Source: Gammaproteobacteria bacterium
Lineage (GTDB): Bacteria > Pseudomonadota > Gammaproteobacteria > Pseudomonadales > Azotimanducaceae
Assembly: GCA_027297435.1 (NCBI GenBank)
Contig: JAPUIA010000249.1
Location: 1 to 45,114 of the forward strand
Direction: 5' to 3'
Length of the DNA stretch: 45,114 nt
The position numbers were made by a program, and so were the translations under genes. Shown in pieces: positions 7,938-17,225 of the stretch. The stretch's first letter is position 1, and each line of letters starts with the position of its first letter. The notes beneath the pieces were generated by a model. The model was not told where the DNA came from. It worked only from the letters and a program-made list of their open reading frames with translations, and searched no databases.

Positions 7938-9267
7938 CGTCGTTGTGGTCCAGACCGTCGATGCGGACCTCAGCGGCACGCGCGTGAGCTTCCAAACCTT
8001 CACCGCGCGCCAAGACCGATGCAGTGCGGGCCAACGCTTCGGCACCCTTCGGCGAGAGGCCAACGACCGAGCTGCGTTTCTGGAAGTCGTAAACGCCCAG
8101 CGGCGAGGAAAAGCGCGCGGTACCGTAAGTCGGCAACACGTGGCTGGGGCCAGCGGCATAGTCACCCATCACCTCGGCGGAATGCATGCCTAAGAAGATG
8201 GCCCCCGCATGCTTCACCTTCGCCAATAGTGTGTCGGGGTCCGCCACAGCGAGTTCTAGATGTTCTGGCGCAACCCGGTTGGCTATCTGTATGGCTTCGT
8301 CCAGCGAACGCGTGTGTATCAACGCTCCGCGGTCGGCTAGAGACCGCGCGATGATCGACTTTCGCGCTTGCTCATCGAGTAGCTCAGCGACGCGGGCCGC
8401 CACCGCATCCAGATAGCCTGCATCCGGGCACAGCAACAAGCTTTGCGCGAGCGCATCGTGCTCGGCTTGCGAGAACAGGTCGTAGACCAGCCAATCGATC
8501 GGCGCCGACCCATCGGTCACGATGAGAATTTCGCTGGGGCCGGCAATCAGGTCGATGCCCACGGCACCGTACACTCTGCGCTTCGCTGCGGCGACGATCG
8601 CGCCACCCGGGCCCACGATCTTGTCGACGCGTCGAACGCTTTCCGTACCGTAGGCGAGCGCGGCGATGGCTTGTGCCCCGCCTACTGCGTAGCCTTCGGT
8701 CACCCCTGTGAGATGCAGTGCCGCCATGACGAGCGCGTTTCGCACACCCCCCGGCGTCGGCAGGGTTACGACGATCTCTTGGACCCCGGCTACCTTGGCC
8801 GGGATGACGGTCATCAACACGGTCGACGGATATGCGGCTTGCCCGCCCGGGACGTATACGCCGACGCGATCCAGCGCGGTCACTCGTTGACCCAGGCGAT
8901 TGCCGTCCGCATCTTCGAAATCCCACGAATCTTGAACACCGTGTTGCCGTTGGTGTCGGTGATACGCATCGATGCGCGCGGCGGCATGCTCGAGCGCCTG
9001 CCGATCTATTTCGGCCAGCTGGGCGAAAGCCGACTCGAAATCCGCCGCATCGAAAACCAGCTCGGCCATGCCGGTACAGCCGACGTCGTCGAACCGATTG
9101 GTATAGTCCACCAGAGCCGCGTCACCGCGAGCGCGGACCTCGTCGATGATCTCCTTGGCTATCTCGTCGATCTTGCCGCCATCGCCAAGATCCGCGTCCG
9201 TGAGCCTGGCAAGCGCATCGTCAAACTGAGGATCCCGGGAGTCCAGGCGCCGTAGTTCGATGCTCAT
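7933..9267 (-). CDS. hisD: Histidinol dehydrogenase
   Basis: Zinc-dependent enzyme that oxidises histidinol to histidine in two NAD steps, the last of histidine biosynthesis. The 444 residues (usual about 430-440) show the family blocks GVYVPGG, GPGNA-type GPGGAIVAAAKRRVYG, DLIAGPSEILI, the PEHLEL segment with catalytic Glu/His, and AGPSHVLPTYGTARFSSPLG. It is the second gene after hisG, 15 bases downstream, in the order murA-hisG-hisD. hisC, next in Pseudomonas, is absent: the next gene is convergent degS. Confidence 0.96.
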   Translation of the reverse strand: MSIELRRLDSRDPQFDDALARLTDADLGDGGKIDEIAKEIIDEVRARGDAALVDYTNRFDDVGCTGMAELVFDAADFESAFAQLAEIDRQALEHAAARIDAYHRHQRQHGVQDSWDFEDADGNRLGQRVTALDRVGVYVPGGQAAYPSTVLMTVIPAKVAGVQEIVVTLPTPGGVRNALVMAALHLTGVTEGYAVGGAQAIAALAYGTESVRRVDKIVGPGGAIVAAAKRRVYGAVGIDLIAGPSEILIVTDGSAPIDWLVYDLFSQAEHDALAQSLLLCPDAGYLDAVAARVAELLDEQARKSIIARSLADRGALIHTRSLDEAIQIANRVAPEHLELAVADPDTLLAKVKHAGAIFLGMHSAEVMGDYAAGPSHVLPTYGTARFSSPLGVYDFQKRSSVVGLSPKGAEALARTASVLARGEGLEAHARAAEVRIDGLDHNDG

Positions 9268-9282
9268 CTGCTCACAAGCCGT

Positions 9283-9927
9283 CTACGATGAATTTACGAC
9301 GGAACGCAGGGCTTCGACGAAGTCCTCGACCTCGTCGAACTTGGTCTTCATCGACGCACGATTGACGATCAGCCGCGAGGTTATCTCCGCGATCGTCTCT
9401 CGAGGCTCCAAGCCATTGGCCTTCAAGGTATCGCCGGTATCGACGAGATCGACGATGCAATCGGCCAAATCCATGCTCGGGGCGATCTCCATGGTACCCG
9501 CGAGGCGGATGATCGACACCTGGAGACCCTGCCGCTCGAAGTAATCGCGGCTGACCTTGACGAACTTGGTCGCGACTCTTAGCGGTCCGGCGACCGACGC
9601 AGCGACCGACGCAGTACCCTTCGGCACTGCCGTCATGATGCGGCACCGGCCTATCTTCAAGTCGAGCCGCTCGTAGTAGCCGCTCGATGATGCGCTCTCC
9701 AACAAGGTGTCCTTGCCGGTGATGCCGACATCGGCAGCCCCATACTCCACGTACGTCGGGACGTCTGACCCACGCATGATCACCAGCTTGTGACCTTGCG
9801 ATCGCGTCTGAAAGATGAGCTTGCGGCTGGCATCCATGTCTTCGACGGGTTCGATACCCACCTTGGCCAGCAAAGCCAGGCATTGTTTGAGAATACGGCC
9901 GCGATTGAGTGCGATGACCAGCGCCAT
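9283..9927 (-). CDS. hisG: ATP phosphoribosyltransferase, short form
   Basis: First enzyme of histidine biosynthesis (ATP plus PRPP to phosphoribosyl-ATP). From the ATG at 9925-9927 the product has 214 residues, starting ALVIALNRGRILKQ; the frame extends 45 codons upstream into murA but those residues are not family-like. The family block DVGITGKDTLLE, the PRPP region and DLVDTGDTLKANGL are visible. The C-terminal ACT-like regulatory domain of the long form (about 299 residues, E. coli) is missing, so this is HisG-S, which works only with the histidyl-tRNA-synthetase paralogue HisZ. hisZ is not in the window. murA ends 10 bases upstream. Confidence 0.95.
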   Translation of the reverse strand: MALVIALNRGRILKQCLALLAKVGIEPVEDMDASRKLIFQTRSQGHKLVIMRGSDVPTYVEYGAADVGITGKDTLLESASSSGYYERLDLKIGRCRIMTAVPKGTASVAASVAGPLRVATKFVKVSRDYFERQGLQVSIIRLAGTMEIAPSMDLADCIVDLVDTGDTLKANGLEPRETIAEITSRLIVNRASMKTKFDEVEDFVEALRSVVNSS

Positions 9928-9937
9928 GACAACGACT

Positions 9938-11206
<1,269 letters not shown>

Positions 11207-11428
11207 CTACTCGGTAGGGGTCAGGGCTTTGATCGAAACGGCATGCAGGCTGCCGTCGGCAATGAAACTTTCGATGCAGCCATATACGGCTTGGTGTTTC
11301 TGCACGCGGCTCATCCCAGTGAAATGGTCACTGATGACGGTGATCACTGCGCGGTTGCCATCCACGGCGACCTCGACCCGGCTTCCGGGAATCGATTCAG
11401 CAATTCGTTCCGCGATAACGTCTTTCAT
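11207..11428 (-). CDS. ibaG: BolA-family protein IbaG (YrbA)
   Basis: Small BolA-type protein; family members bind monothiol glutaredoxins through a shared [2Fe-2S] cluster, and IbaG is linked to acid stress in E. coli. The 73 residues show the BolA core, including VISDHFTGMSRVQKHQAVYG with the conserved His that ligates the cluster. ATG at 11428. It lies between mlaB and murA, its place in E. coli and Pseudomonas. Confidence 0.9.
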   Translation of the reverse strand: MKDVIAERIAESIPGSRVEVAVDGNRAVITVISDHFTGMSRVQKHQAVYGCIESFIADGSLHAVSIKALTPTE

Positions 11429-11472
11429 GCCAACGCACCTTCATCGCAACGCAAAATGCATGCTAACGGAAA

Positions 11473-11757
11473 TCATGCTAGCGGAAGCACCTGATCGAGG
11501 CCGGAGAACGCGATGATGTTACGCAATTCAGGCCGAATTTCTACGAAAACTATGGATTTTTCCTGGGCTTCTGCAGCACGAAACCAGGCGATCAAAAGCG
11601 CCACGGTGGCGCTATTGGCTTTTTCCAAACCTGAAAGATCAATGCTGAGGGATTCGCTCACCTCACCGATGCGCGCCTCGCCGACGCGACGAATCTCGGT
11701 CAAGTTATCGAAGTCGATGACCCCCGAAAGCTGGTCGTCCTGCAACCGGCAAGCCAT
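11473..11757 (-). CDS. mlaB: STAS-domain protein MlaB
   Basis: Cytoplasmic STAS protein that binds the ATPase MlaF and stabilises the MlaFEDB inner-membrane complex. The 94 residues contain a STAS core (IDLSGLEKANSATVALLIAWFRAA), including a serine/threonine at the turn that is typical of this fold. It follows mlaC after 3 bases, in the order mlaF-E-D-C-B. Confidence 0.88.
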   Translation of the reverse strand: MACRLQDDQLSGVIDFDNLTEIRRVGEARIGEVSESLSIDLSGLEKANSATVALLIAWFRAAEAQEKSIVFVEIRPELRNIIAFSGLDQVLPLA

Positions 11758-11760
11758 CTC

Positions 11761-12420
11761 TTAAGGCCCTGATCCAGTCTCGCTAGCGTCTTCATCGTCC
11801 GCGGCAACGACGGCCGCCCAGGCGTCGATGACTTGGTCGAGATTGCCTCTGTACTTGTTGTCTGCAGCGGCACTGACAAACTGGCTGCGATACGTGAGGC
11901 CCATGTTGACGCCGGCAATGACGATGTTGCCGATGCGCCACTCGCCAGCCTTGTTGAGGCTCATGGTATAGACCACAGGATACACGTCACCCGAGGTATG
12001 AATTTCCATTTTGACGTTGCGCCGCTTCGGATTGCGCGGTGGCCCATCCGGCGGCAGCACGAGGATTCTGCCATTCTTGAACTCGGTGAGTGTCAGTGCG
12101 TAAGTGCGCACCAACCCCCACTTGAAATTTTCGGCAAAACGCTCCCGCTGTTCGTCCGTGGCTTTTCTGTAGTGCACGGACATGACACGTCGCGCAAAAC
12201 CTTTGAAATCGATGACGGGCGATAGCAGTGCTTCGACGGCGTTGTAGAATCGTTCCGGGTCCTCTTTGACATACGATCTAGACTCCTCGATCAACGTCAA
12301 AAGATCTTCCGACGTACGCTGTACGAGGTCGTGAGCACTCGTGTCAACCTCTTCGGCAGCGGCCAGGCCGGCAACCGACCAAGCCAACAACGCGACCGCG
12401 ATGGTTTTCGATCCTTTCAT
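11761..12420 (-). CDS. mlaC: Periplasmic phospholipid carrier MlaC
   Basis: Shuttles phospholipids between the outer-membrane MlaA complex and the inner-membrane MlaFEDB transporter. The 219-residue protein has a signal peptide ending near AAA (about 22) and the Tol_Tol_Ttg2 domain: PVIDFKGFARRVMSVHYRKATDEQRERFAENFKWGLVRTY, then RNVKMEIHTSGDVYPVVYTM and EWRIGNIVIAGVNMGLTYRSQF. The ATG at 12420 overlaps the mlaD stop by four bases (ATGA), implying coupled translation. The last 20 or so residues are acidic and poorly conserved. Confidence 0.94.
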   Translation of the reverse strand: MKGSKTIAVALLAWSVAGLAAAEEVDTSAHDLVQRTSEDLLTLIEESRSYVKEDPERFYNAVEALLSPVIDFKGFARRVMSVHYRKATDEQRERFAENFKWGLVRTYALTLTEFKNGRILVLPPDGPPRNPKRRNVKMEIHTSGDVYPVVYTMSLNKAGEWRIGNIVIAGVNMGLTYRSQFVSAAADNKYRGNLDQVIDAWAAVVAADDEDASETGSGP

Positions 12421-12869
12421 GACCCGAGCCTCGTGACCAAATCTCCTATGATACGTTCCAATACCAGCGCGCCTTGCGTGTCCACGATCTCACCGCCATC
12501 AACCAACACGTCATCCTCGGCACCCTGCAACAACCCGATGTAGCGAGCACCGAGAATACCTTCAGTCAGGACTTGGGCGCCGGTGTCGGTGCTCAGCTCG
12601 CCCGCGTCTACGTCGAGTTCCATGTACACCACCGCCTCACCGTAGGCAGCATCCACTTTGATGTCGACAACCCTACCAATGGTAACGCCAGCCAAACTGA
12701 CCTTGGCCCGTCGTTTGAGACCCGCAACGTCACTAAAGCGCGCGGTAAGCGTGTACGTAGCACTGTCTTGTACGTCGATGCCGCTTACCCGTACCGCAAG
12801 AAACAGCAACGCAAGCACTCCGGCAAGCACAAAGCCACCGACGCTGATTTCGACAATTCGCATTCTCAT
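12417..12869 (-). CDS. mlaD: MCE-domain protein MlaD
   Basis: Substrate-binding MCE subunit that forms a hexameric ring on the periplasmic face of MlaFEDB. The 150 residues comprise an N-terminal membrane helix (about 7-27) and one MCE domain (about 38-115, with YTLTARFSDVAGLKRRAKVSLAGVTIGRV). The start at 12869 is fixed by the TAATG overlap with the mlaE stop; the open frame extends upstream but without family resemblance. The C-terminal part VLERIIGDLVTRLG is the helix that forms the central pore in E. coli MlaD. Confidence 0.94.
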   Translation of the reverse strand: MRMRIVEISVGGFVLAGVLALLFLAVRVSGIDVQDSATYTLTARFSDVAGLKRRAKVSLAGVTIGRVVDIKVDAAYGEAVVYMELDVDAGELSTDTGAQVLTEGILGARYIGLLQGAEDDVLVDGGEIVDTQGALVLERIIGDLVTRLGS

Positions 12870-13657
12870 TAGTTGAAGTCTCCATACATGGTCAGGGTCA
12901 GGACAAAGTCCATCGCCAGAATCATTACCGACGAGTGCACGACCGTACGGGTGGTTGCCAGACCAATGCCTTCGGCCGTCGGTAGCGTATCGTACCCTTG
13001 GTAAACGGCAATCCAAGTGACGATGATCGCGAACACCAACGCCTTCACCATACCTTTACCGATGTCGTTCCAAAGCTGTACAAAATCCGTCATGCCCGAC
13101 CAGAACCCTCCTGGGTCGACGCCGAGCCACTCAATGCTGACGATCGCGCCCCCGTAAATGGCCACCACGTTAAAGATCGCCGTCAGCAAGGGCAGACTGA
13201 TGATGCCTGCCCACAACCGCGGCGCCACGATGCGCCGCAACGGATCCACGCCCATCATTTCCATACTCGAGAGCTGTTCGGTAGATTTCATCAGCCCAAT
13301 TTCGGCCGTGATGGCCGACCCGGCACGGCCGGCAAACAGCAGCGCGGTGACCACCGGCCCGAGCTCGCGCAGCAGTACCATCGCAAGGCCAACGCCAACC
13401 GCCTCCTGCGCACCAAATCGGACGAGCTGGGTGTAGAACTGCAGCGCCAATACCGCACCGATCGAAAATGCGGACAGGATGATGATCACCAAAGACAACA
13501 CCCCGAGGTTGTAGATCTGCTGGAAGAGCAAGCTGATGTCCGTCCGGTTCGGCAGCCCCCAAAGCGCCAATGCCCACATGATCGTCGCACGGCCAAGACC
13601 TTCGATACGCTCCAAGGCACGTCGCCCGAGCAAGCGAATGATTTGCAGCGCCAACAC
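12869..13657 (-). CDS. mlaE: ABC permease MlaE
   Basis: Inner-membrane permease of the Mla phospholipid transporter (MlaE/YrbE family). The 262 residues start at GTG 13657, close behind the mlaF stop (5 bases), and show the family blocks QFYTQLVRFGAQEAVGVGLAMVLLRELGPVVTALLFAGRAGSAITAEIG and MKSTEQLSSMEMMGVDPLRRIVAPR, with about five membrane segments. The Glu-rich coupling segment after GSAITAEIG contacts MlaF. Confidence 0.95.
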   Translation of the reverse strand: MLALQIIRLLGRRALERIEGLGRATIMWALALWGLPNRTDISLLFQQIYNLGVLSLVIIILSAFSIGAVLALQFYTQLVRFGAQEAVGVGLAMVLLRELGPVVTALLFAGRAGSAITAEIGLMKSTEQLSSMEMMGVDPLRRIVAPRLWAGIISLPLLTAIFNVVAIYGGAIVSIEWLGVDPGGFWSGMTDFVQLWNDIGKGMVKALVFAIIVTWIAVYQGYDTLPTAEGIGLATTRTVVHSSVMILAMDFVLTLTMYGDFN

Positions 13658-13662
13658 CGGGC

Positions 13663-14475
13663 TTACAACTCTCGACCCAACAAGTCGAATCGATAATCGT
13701 CTGCGGGATAGTGAAAAGGCACGGGGCCATCGGGCGATCCATGCATGAACTGACGCACTTGGGGTGTGGCGTGATCGCGCAACATGTCCGGCGAGCCAGA
13801 CCCAATCACCTTGCCGTTCGACAACACGTATATCTGATCGGCAATGCTCACCGTTTCATGGATGTCGTGGGATACCACCAAACTGGTCGTGTTGAGCGCT
13901 TCATTGAGCCCCCGGACGAGGGTCAACAGAACGCCCATCGCGATGGGATCCTGTCCAGTAAAAGGCTCGTCGTACATGATCAGTTTGGGGTCGAGCGCGA
14001 TGGCCCGGGCAAGTGCTACCCGTCGTGCCATCCCACCGGACAACTGGCTCGGCTTGAGGTCTCTAGCACCCCGCAACCCAACCGCGTTCAACTTCATCAA
14101 TACCAGATCACGCAGGCTGTCTTCCGGCAACTCGGTATGTACCCGCAACGGAAAGGCCACGTTCTCGAATACGGTGAGATCGGTGAAAAGCGCCGAGGAC
14201 TGAAACAACATACCCATGTCCTTGCGGAGCTCAAACAGGCGCTCACGCGAGATTTGGCACACATCGACCCCGTCGATCAGCACGTGGCCCTCGTCGGGTT
14301 TCAGTTGGCCTCCTATCATCCGTAAAAGCGTCGTTTTGCCAGTTCCACTCGGCCCTATGATGGCCGTTATGCGCCCTCTCTGTACGTCGAGCGAGACGTT
14401 GTCGAAGATGATTCGCTCGCCAAGCCGATAGCTCAAGCTGCGTATTTCAACTAGGTTTTGTGAGGGTGAAGACAT
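13663..14475 (-). CDS. mlaF: ABC ATPase MlaF
   Basis: ATPase of the MlaFEDB complex. From ATG 14475 the protein has 270 residues with Walker A GPSGTGKT at 41-48, signature LSGGMARR, Walker B LIMYDEP and the H-loop in VVSHDIHETV. A GTG three codons upstream is an alternative start; no clear Shine-Dalgarno decides between them. It is the first gene of mlaFEDCB-ibaG-murA-hisG-hisD, transcribed away from the YrbG-type exchanger; the 291-bp spacer must hold both promoters. Confidence 0.94.
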   Translation of the reverse strand: MSSPSQNLVEIRSLSYRLGERIIFDNVSLDVQRGRITAIIGPSGTGKTTLLRMIGGQLKPDEGHVLIDGVDVCQISRERLFELRKDMGMLFQSSALFTDLTVFENVAFPLRVHTELPEDSLRDLVLMKLNAVGLRGARDLKPSQLSGGMARRVALARAIALDPKLIMYDEPFTGQDPIAMGVLLTLVRGLNEALNTTSLVVSHDIHETVSIADQIYVLSNGKVIGSGSPDMLRDHATPQVRQFMHGSPDGPVPFHYPADDYRFDLLGREL

Positions 14476-14732
14476 AGGGGGCACTTAAGCGTAACAAACT
14501 ATTCCGCTAGCGGCACTACTGCCGAGCAGGTGTTCGAACGCCGTGTTTTACTACCCGATCATCATGCGTTGGCCATCCTGACTAACGCCTGAACGGTATC
14601 CGAGGCTAAAAAGTACGCTTAAAAACCTATCGCGAGCCCGGGTCGCGGTAAAAATTCGTTTCACCCGACTTGCGCACTTTTTCGAAAGGAGGCACAGCAA
14701 GGGTTGGCGCGAAGCTTGGGTTCCGACTAAAG

Positions 14733-14760
14733 TTGGCCCCACGGACACTGAAATTAGATT
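14733..14760 (+). promoter_or_regulatory. Possible sigma-70 promoter abutting yrbG
   Basis: TTGGCC at 14733-14738 and TAGATT at 14755-14760 are 16 bases apart. A start about seven bases after the -10 would fall on the proposed TTG initiation codon at 14767, which would make the transcript leaderless. The -35 is weak. Confidence 0.3.
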
Positions 14761-14766
14761 ATATCC

Positions 14767-15738
14767 TTGGTCTATCTTTGGATTCCCATCCTCGGCCTCA
14801 TCGTTGGCTTCATGGCCTTGGTGTGGAGTGCCGACCGGTTCTTGTCGGGCGCGGCAAGTACCGCGAGCAACCTTGGCGTTTCCAAAATGCTCATTGGCCT
14901 CACCGTCGTCTCGGTGGGCACGTCCGCACCGGAGATATTGGTTGCCATCGCGGCGTCGCTCGACGGTAACCCGTTGTTGGCGGTCGGCAATGCAATCGGA
15001 TCCAACATCGCCAACATCGGCTTGGTGCTCGGGGTTACCGCCGTCATAGGAGAATTGCCGTTCTCGCAGACCGTACTCAGGGCCGAGCTGCCATGGCTCG
15101 GGGGCGCCACCTTGCTAGGTATCATCCTGTTGTTCGATCTCGAACTCGGATTCGCCGATGGCGTCATGCTGCTGACCGGGTTGGGCATCATCCTCTATCT
15201 CTTGATTCGCAATCAGTCCAACGCTCCAACGGACATCGCCGACGCCATTCGTGAAGAGCTCGAGGAACTGCCGGAAATGACAACCCGGCAAAGCATAGTC
15301 CGGTTGCTGCTCGGCTTGGTGGTCTTGGTCATCAGCGCCGAACTTTTGGTTTGGGCGGCCATCGAGATCGCGGCCATCCTGGGCGTCAGCGACATGATCA
15401 TCGGGCTCACCGTCGTCGCCGTCGGCACGAGCCTTCCCGAGTTAGCGGCAACCGTGGGCGCGGCGATGAAGGGTCATACCGACATCGCGATCGGCAACGT
15501 CGTGGGTTCCAACATTCTCAATATCCTGGCCGTGTTGGCGGTGCCGGGACTACTCGCCCCAACGGCCCTCGATCCGGTGGCGCTTTGGCGCGATTGCGGC
15601 ATGATGTTGGCGATGACCATTTTGTTAGCCCTGTTCGCATACGGTATCAACTCGAGAGCAGTGATAACTCGGTTCGAAGGTGCCGTGATGCTGTCCGCGT
15701 GGATAGGCTATAACTTGCTCGTGATTCAGCAAGCGTAA
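14767..15738 (+). CDS. yrbG: YrbG-type sodium/calcium exchanger-like protein
   Basis: Inner-membrane transporter of the CaCA superfamily; physiological ions for YrbG proteins are not firmly settled. The 323 residues contain the two inverted alpha repeats: GLTVVSVGTSAPEI with GNAIGSNIANIG in the first half, and GLTVVAVGTSLPEL with GNVVGSNILNIL in the second, the residues that form the cation sites. About ten membrane segments are split by an acidic cytoplasmic loop (AIREELEELPEM). The proposed start is TTG at 14767, chosen because VYLWIPILGLIVGFMALVWSADR aligns with the family N-terminus; no ribosome site is visible. In E. coli yrbG precedes kdsD-kdsC; here kdsC follows directly. Confidence 0.9.
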   Translation: MVYLWIPILGLIVGFMALVWSADRFLSGAASTASNLGVSKMLIGLTVVSVGTSAPEILVAIAASLDGNPLLAVGNAIGSNIANIGLVLGVTAVIGELPFSQTVLRAELPWLGGATLLGIILLFDLELGFADGVMLLTGLGIILYLLIRNQSNAPTDIADAIREELEELPEMTTRQSIVRLLLGLVVLVISAELLVWAAIEIAAILGVSDMIIGLTVVAVGTSLPELAATVGAAMKGHTDIAIGNVVGSNILNILAVLAVPGLLAPTALDPVALWRDCGMMLAMTILLALFAYGINSRAVITRFEGAVMLSAWIGYNLLVIQQA

Positions 15739-15754
15739 TGGATCTGTGGCTAAC

Positions 15755-16258
15755 ATGAACGCCGACGTGACGCGCCGCGCTGGCAACATCAAGCTAGTGA
15801 TATTCGATGTCGACGGCGTATTGACCGACGGCAAGATCACTTACTCGGAGCGAGGCGACGAGATCAAATCCTTTCACGTCCAGGACGGCAGCGCGATCAA
15901 ACGACTCATCGACAACGGCATCGAGGTAGCGTTCATTACCGGTCGCGAATCGGCAAGCGTCGCCCGTCGCGCCTACGAACTTGGCATCGAACATGTACAC
16001 CAAGGTGTCAGCGACAAGTCGTTGGCGTTCAAAGAGTTGCTGGAAACTCTCGACATCCGCCCGGAACAGTGCGCGCACGTCGGAGACGACGTGCCGGATG
16101 TGATTCTTTTCCAACAGGTCGGACTCGCAATCTCCGTGCCCAACGGTGTCCCGGACGCGCAAGCTGCCGCGCATCACGTTACCGAGCGAGCTGGCGGCGA
16201 GGGTGTTGCCAGCGAAGTGTGCAGATTGCTGCTCGCTGCACAAGGCAAGCTAGACTAG
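15755..16258 (+). CDS. kdsC: 3-deoxy-manno-octulosonate-8-phosphate phosphatase
   Basis: HAD-family phosphatase that releases Kdo from Kdo-8-phosphate for lipid A-core synthesis. From the ATG at 15755 the protein has 167 residues; a GTG three codons upstream (15746) is an alternative. The signature DVDGVLTDG carries nucleophile Asp18 and acid/base Asp20; TGRESASV is motif II, and GDDVPD is motif III. The short, capless form is typical of KdsC tetramers. It is 16 bases after the exchanger gene. The arabinose-5-phosphate isomerase gene kdsD, usually immediately upstream, is missing. Confidence 0.94.
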   Translation: MNADVTRRAGNIKLVIFDVDGVLTDGKITYSERGDEIKSFHVQDGSAIKRLIDNGIEVAFITGRESASVARRAYELGIEHVHQGVSDKSLAFKELLETLDIRPEQCAHVGDDVPDVILFQQVGLAISVPNGVPDAQAAAHHVTERAGGEGVASEVCRLLLAAQGKLD

Positions 16259-16412
16259 TGTCTGGCCAGGCATTTGCGCAGCGAACGGCCGAGGGCATAA
16301 GCGCAAACCGAGCACGTAAGTGCTTGATTTGTCGTTGGGTCCCATGGGCCACGGACGGCCCGTGGGTGAAAAATGATTCGTCAGAATCATTTTTCAACAA
16401 GCTCCTAGTTCG
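16259..16412. repeat. Structured 154-bp spacer between kdsC and lptC
   Basis: No gene is seen. Four dyads follow each other: TTTGCGC/GCGCAAA around 16273-16306, AGCAC-GTAA-GTGCT around 16311-16324, CCCATGGGCC/GGCCCGTGGG around 16341-16366 (one G-T pair), and a perfect 11-bp hairpin AAAAATGATTC-GTCA-GAATCATTTTT at 16369-16394. The last ends in a T-run and could terminate transcription before lptC, or be read through. Confidence 0.6.
16369..16394 (+). terminator. Perfect 11-bp hairpin ending in five Ts
   Basis: Arms at 16369-16379 and 16384-16394 with loop GTCA. The TTTTT is part of the downstream arm rather than a separate tail, and the stem is AT-rich, so the terminator call is uncertain. 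It ends 18 bases before the lptC ATG, which could instead hide or expose the ribosome site. Confidence 0.4.
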
Positions 16413-17027
16413 ATGAAACAGCTAGTCGTTGGCGTGTTGCTCGCCGTCGGAGCGTTGTTGCTGGCTTTCTACGTGGCACCTTGGCGCAGCACCGTCACGC
16501 CACGCGATCTACCGCCGGAACTCGCCGATGAACCCGACATCTACATGCAAAATGCCACGATTACCCAGTATCAGGCGGACGGCTTGATCCAATACCGTCT
16601 GCGGTCCGCCCAGATTCGTCACTTCGAAGCCGAGAAGCTGACGCGTCTCATCGAACCCGATCTCAGCCTCTACAACCATCCCGAGCCACCGTGGCGGGCC
16701 ACCTCGGAACGCGGATACATTCGTCGACGGACGAACGACGCAGGCGTGGAGGAAGAAGTGGTGTATCTGCGAGACAACGTGGTGTTGCACAAATCTGGAA
16801 ACGCGGGCGAGGAGATCACGATGCGTTCCCCCGCATTCTACATCTACCCTGAGCGCCAATACGCGGAAACCGATCAAGATGTTATGATCGACACCGAAGT
16901 CGGTCGAACCTCAGCGCACGGATTGCAGGGCGATCTGAAGCGTGGATTACTTAAGCTTTTTTCGAATACTGATGCCCCGGTTCATACCATCATACTGCCC
17001 GAACAGTTCAAGCAAGCCTCGAGCTAG
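16413..17027 (+). CDS. lptC: LPS export bridge protein LptC
   Basis: Inner-membrane bitopic protein that receives LPS from LptBFG and passes it to LptA. The 204 residues have an N-terminal membrane helix (about 3-20) and a periplasmic beta-jellyroll domain with family text NATITQYQADGLIQYRLRSAQIRHFE and the SERGYI/NVVLHK strands. Its stop codon (17025-17027) lies inside the left inverted end of a 202-bp foldback element that separates it from lptA; in relatives the two genes abut. Confidence 0.88.
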   Translation: MKQLVVGVLLAVGALLLAFYVAPWRSTVTPRDLPPELADEPDIYMQNATITQYQADGLIQYRLRSAQIRHFEAEKLTRLIEPDLSLYNHPEPPWRATSERGYIRRRTNDAGVEEEVVYLRDNVVLHKSGNAGEEITMRSPAFYIYPERQYAETDQDVMIDTEVGRTSAHGLQGDLKRGLLKLFSNTDAPVHTIILPEQFKQASS

Positions 17028-17225
17028 CAGTCTGTCCCGCTTAGCTCACCTACTGCGGAAAAGCCGGGTTTGGACGGTTTTTGGTACGCCTTTGCGTCAA
17101 AGGCGCGCCTTCTCGTGGCTTGATATTCTCCTCAAAGGCGCGCCAAAAACCCCCGCACTCGGTTCCACATCGCTTCGCGATTGGTTTTCCCTCGCTGCGG
17201 CGGTCCAAGTCCGACAGACTGCTAG
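17024..17225. mobile_element. 202-bp foldback (MITE-like) element between lptC and lptA
   Basis: Bounded by 13-bp perfect inverted ends: CTAGCAGTCTGTC at 17024-17036 and its complement GACAGACTGCTAG at 17213-17225. Inside are a 7-bp hairpin with CGT loop (17088-17104), two direct copies of CAAAGGCGCGCC (17098-17109 and about 17134-17145), and a 12-of-14 inverted pair built on GTTTTTGG. No transposase and no unambiguous target-site duplication is visible. It overlaps the lptC stop and the region where the lptA start should be. Confidence 0.5.

Noticed and set aside
8443-9255. 270-codon plus-strand frame opposite hisD
   Set aside because: It is a shadow of hisD; its residues have no recognisable fold or motif and there is no ribosome site.
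16942-17091. lptA start at GTG 16942 or ATG 16972 within lptC
   Set aside because: It would overlap lptC by more than 50 bases and add over 80 non-family residues before the signal peptide. It is kept only as a fallback since no good start exists.
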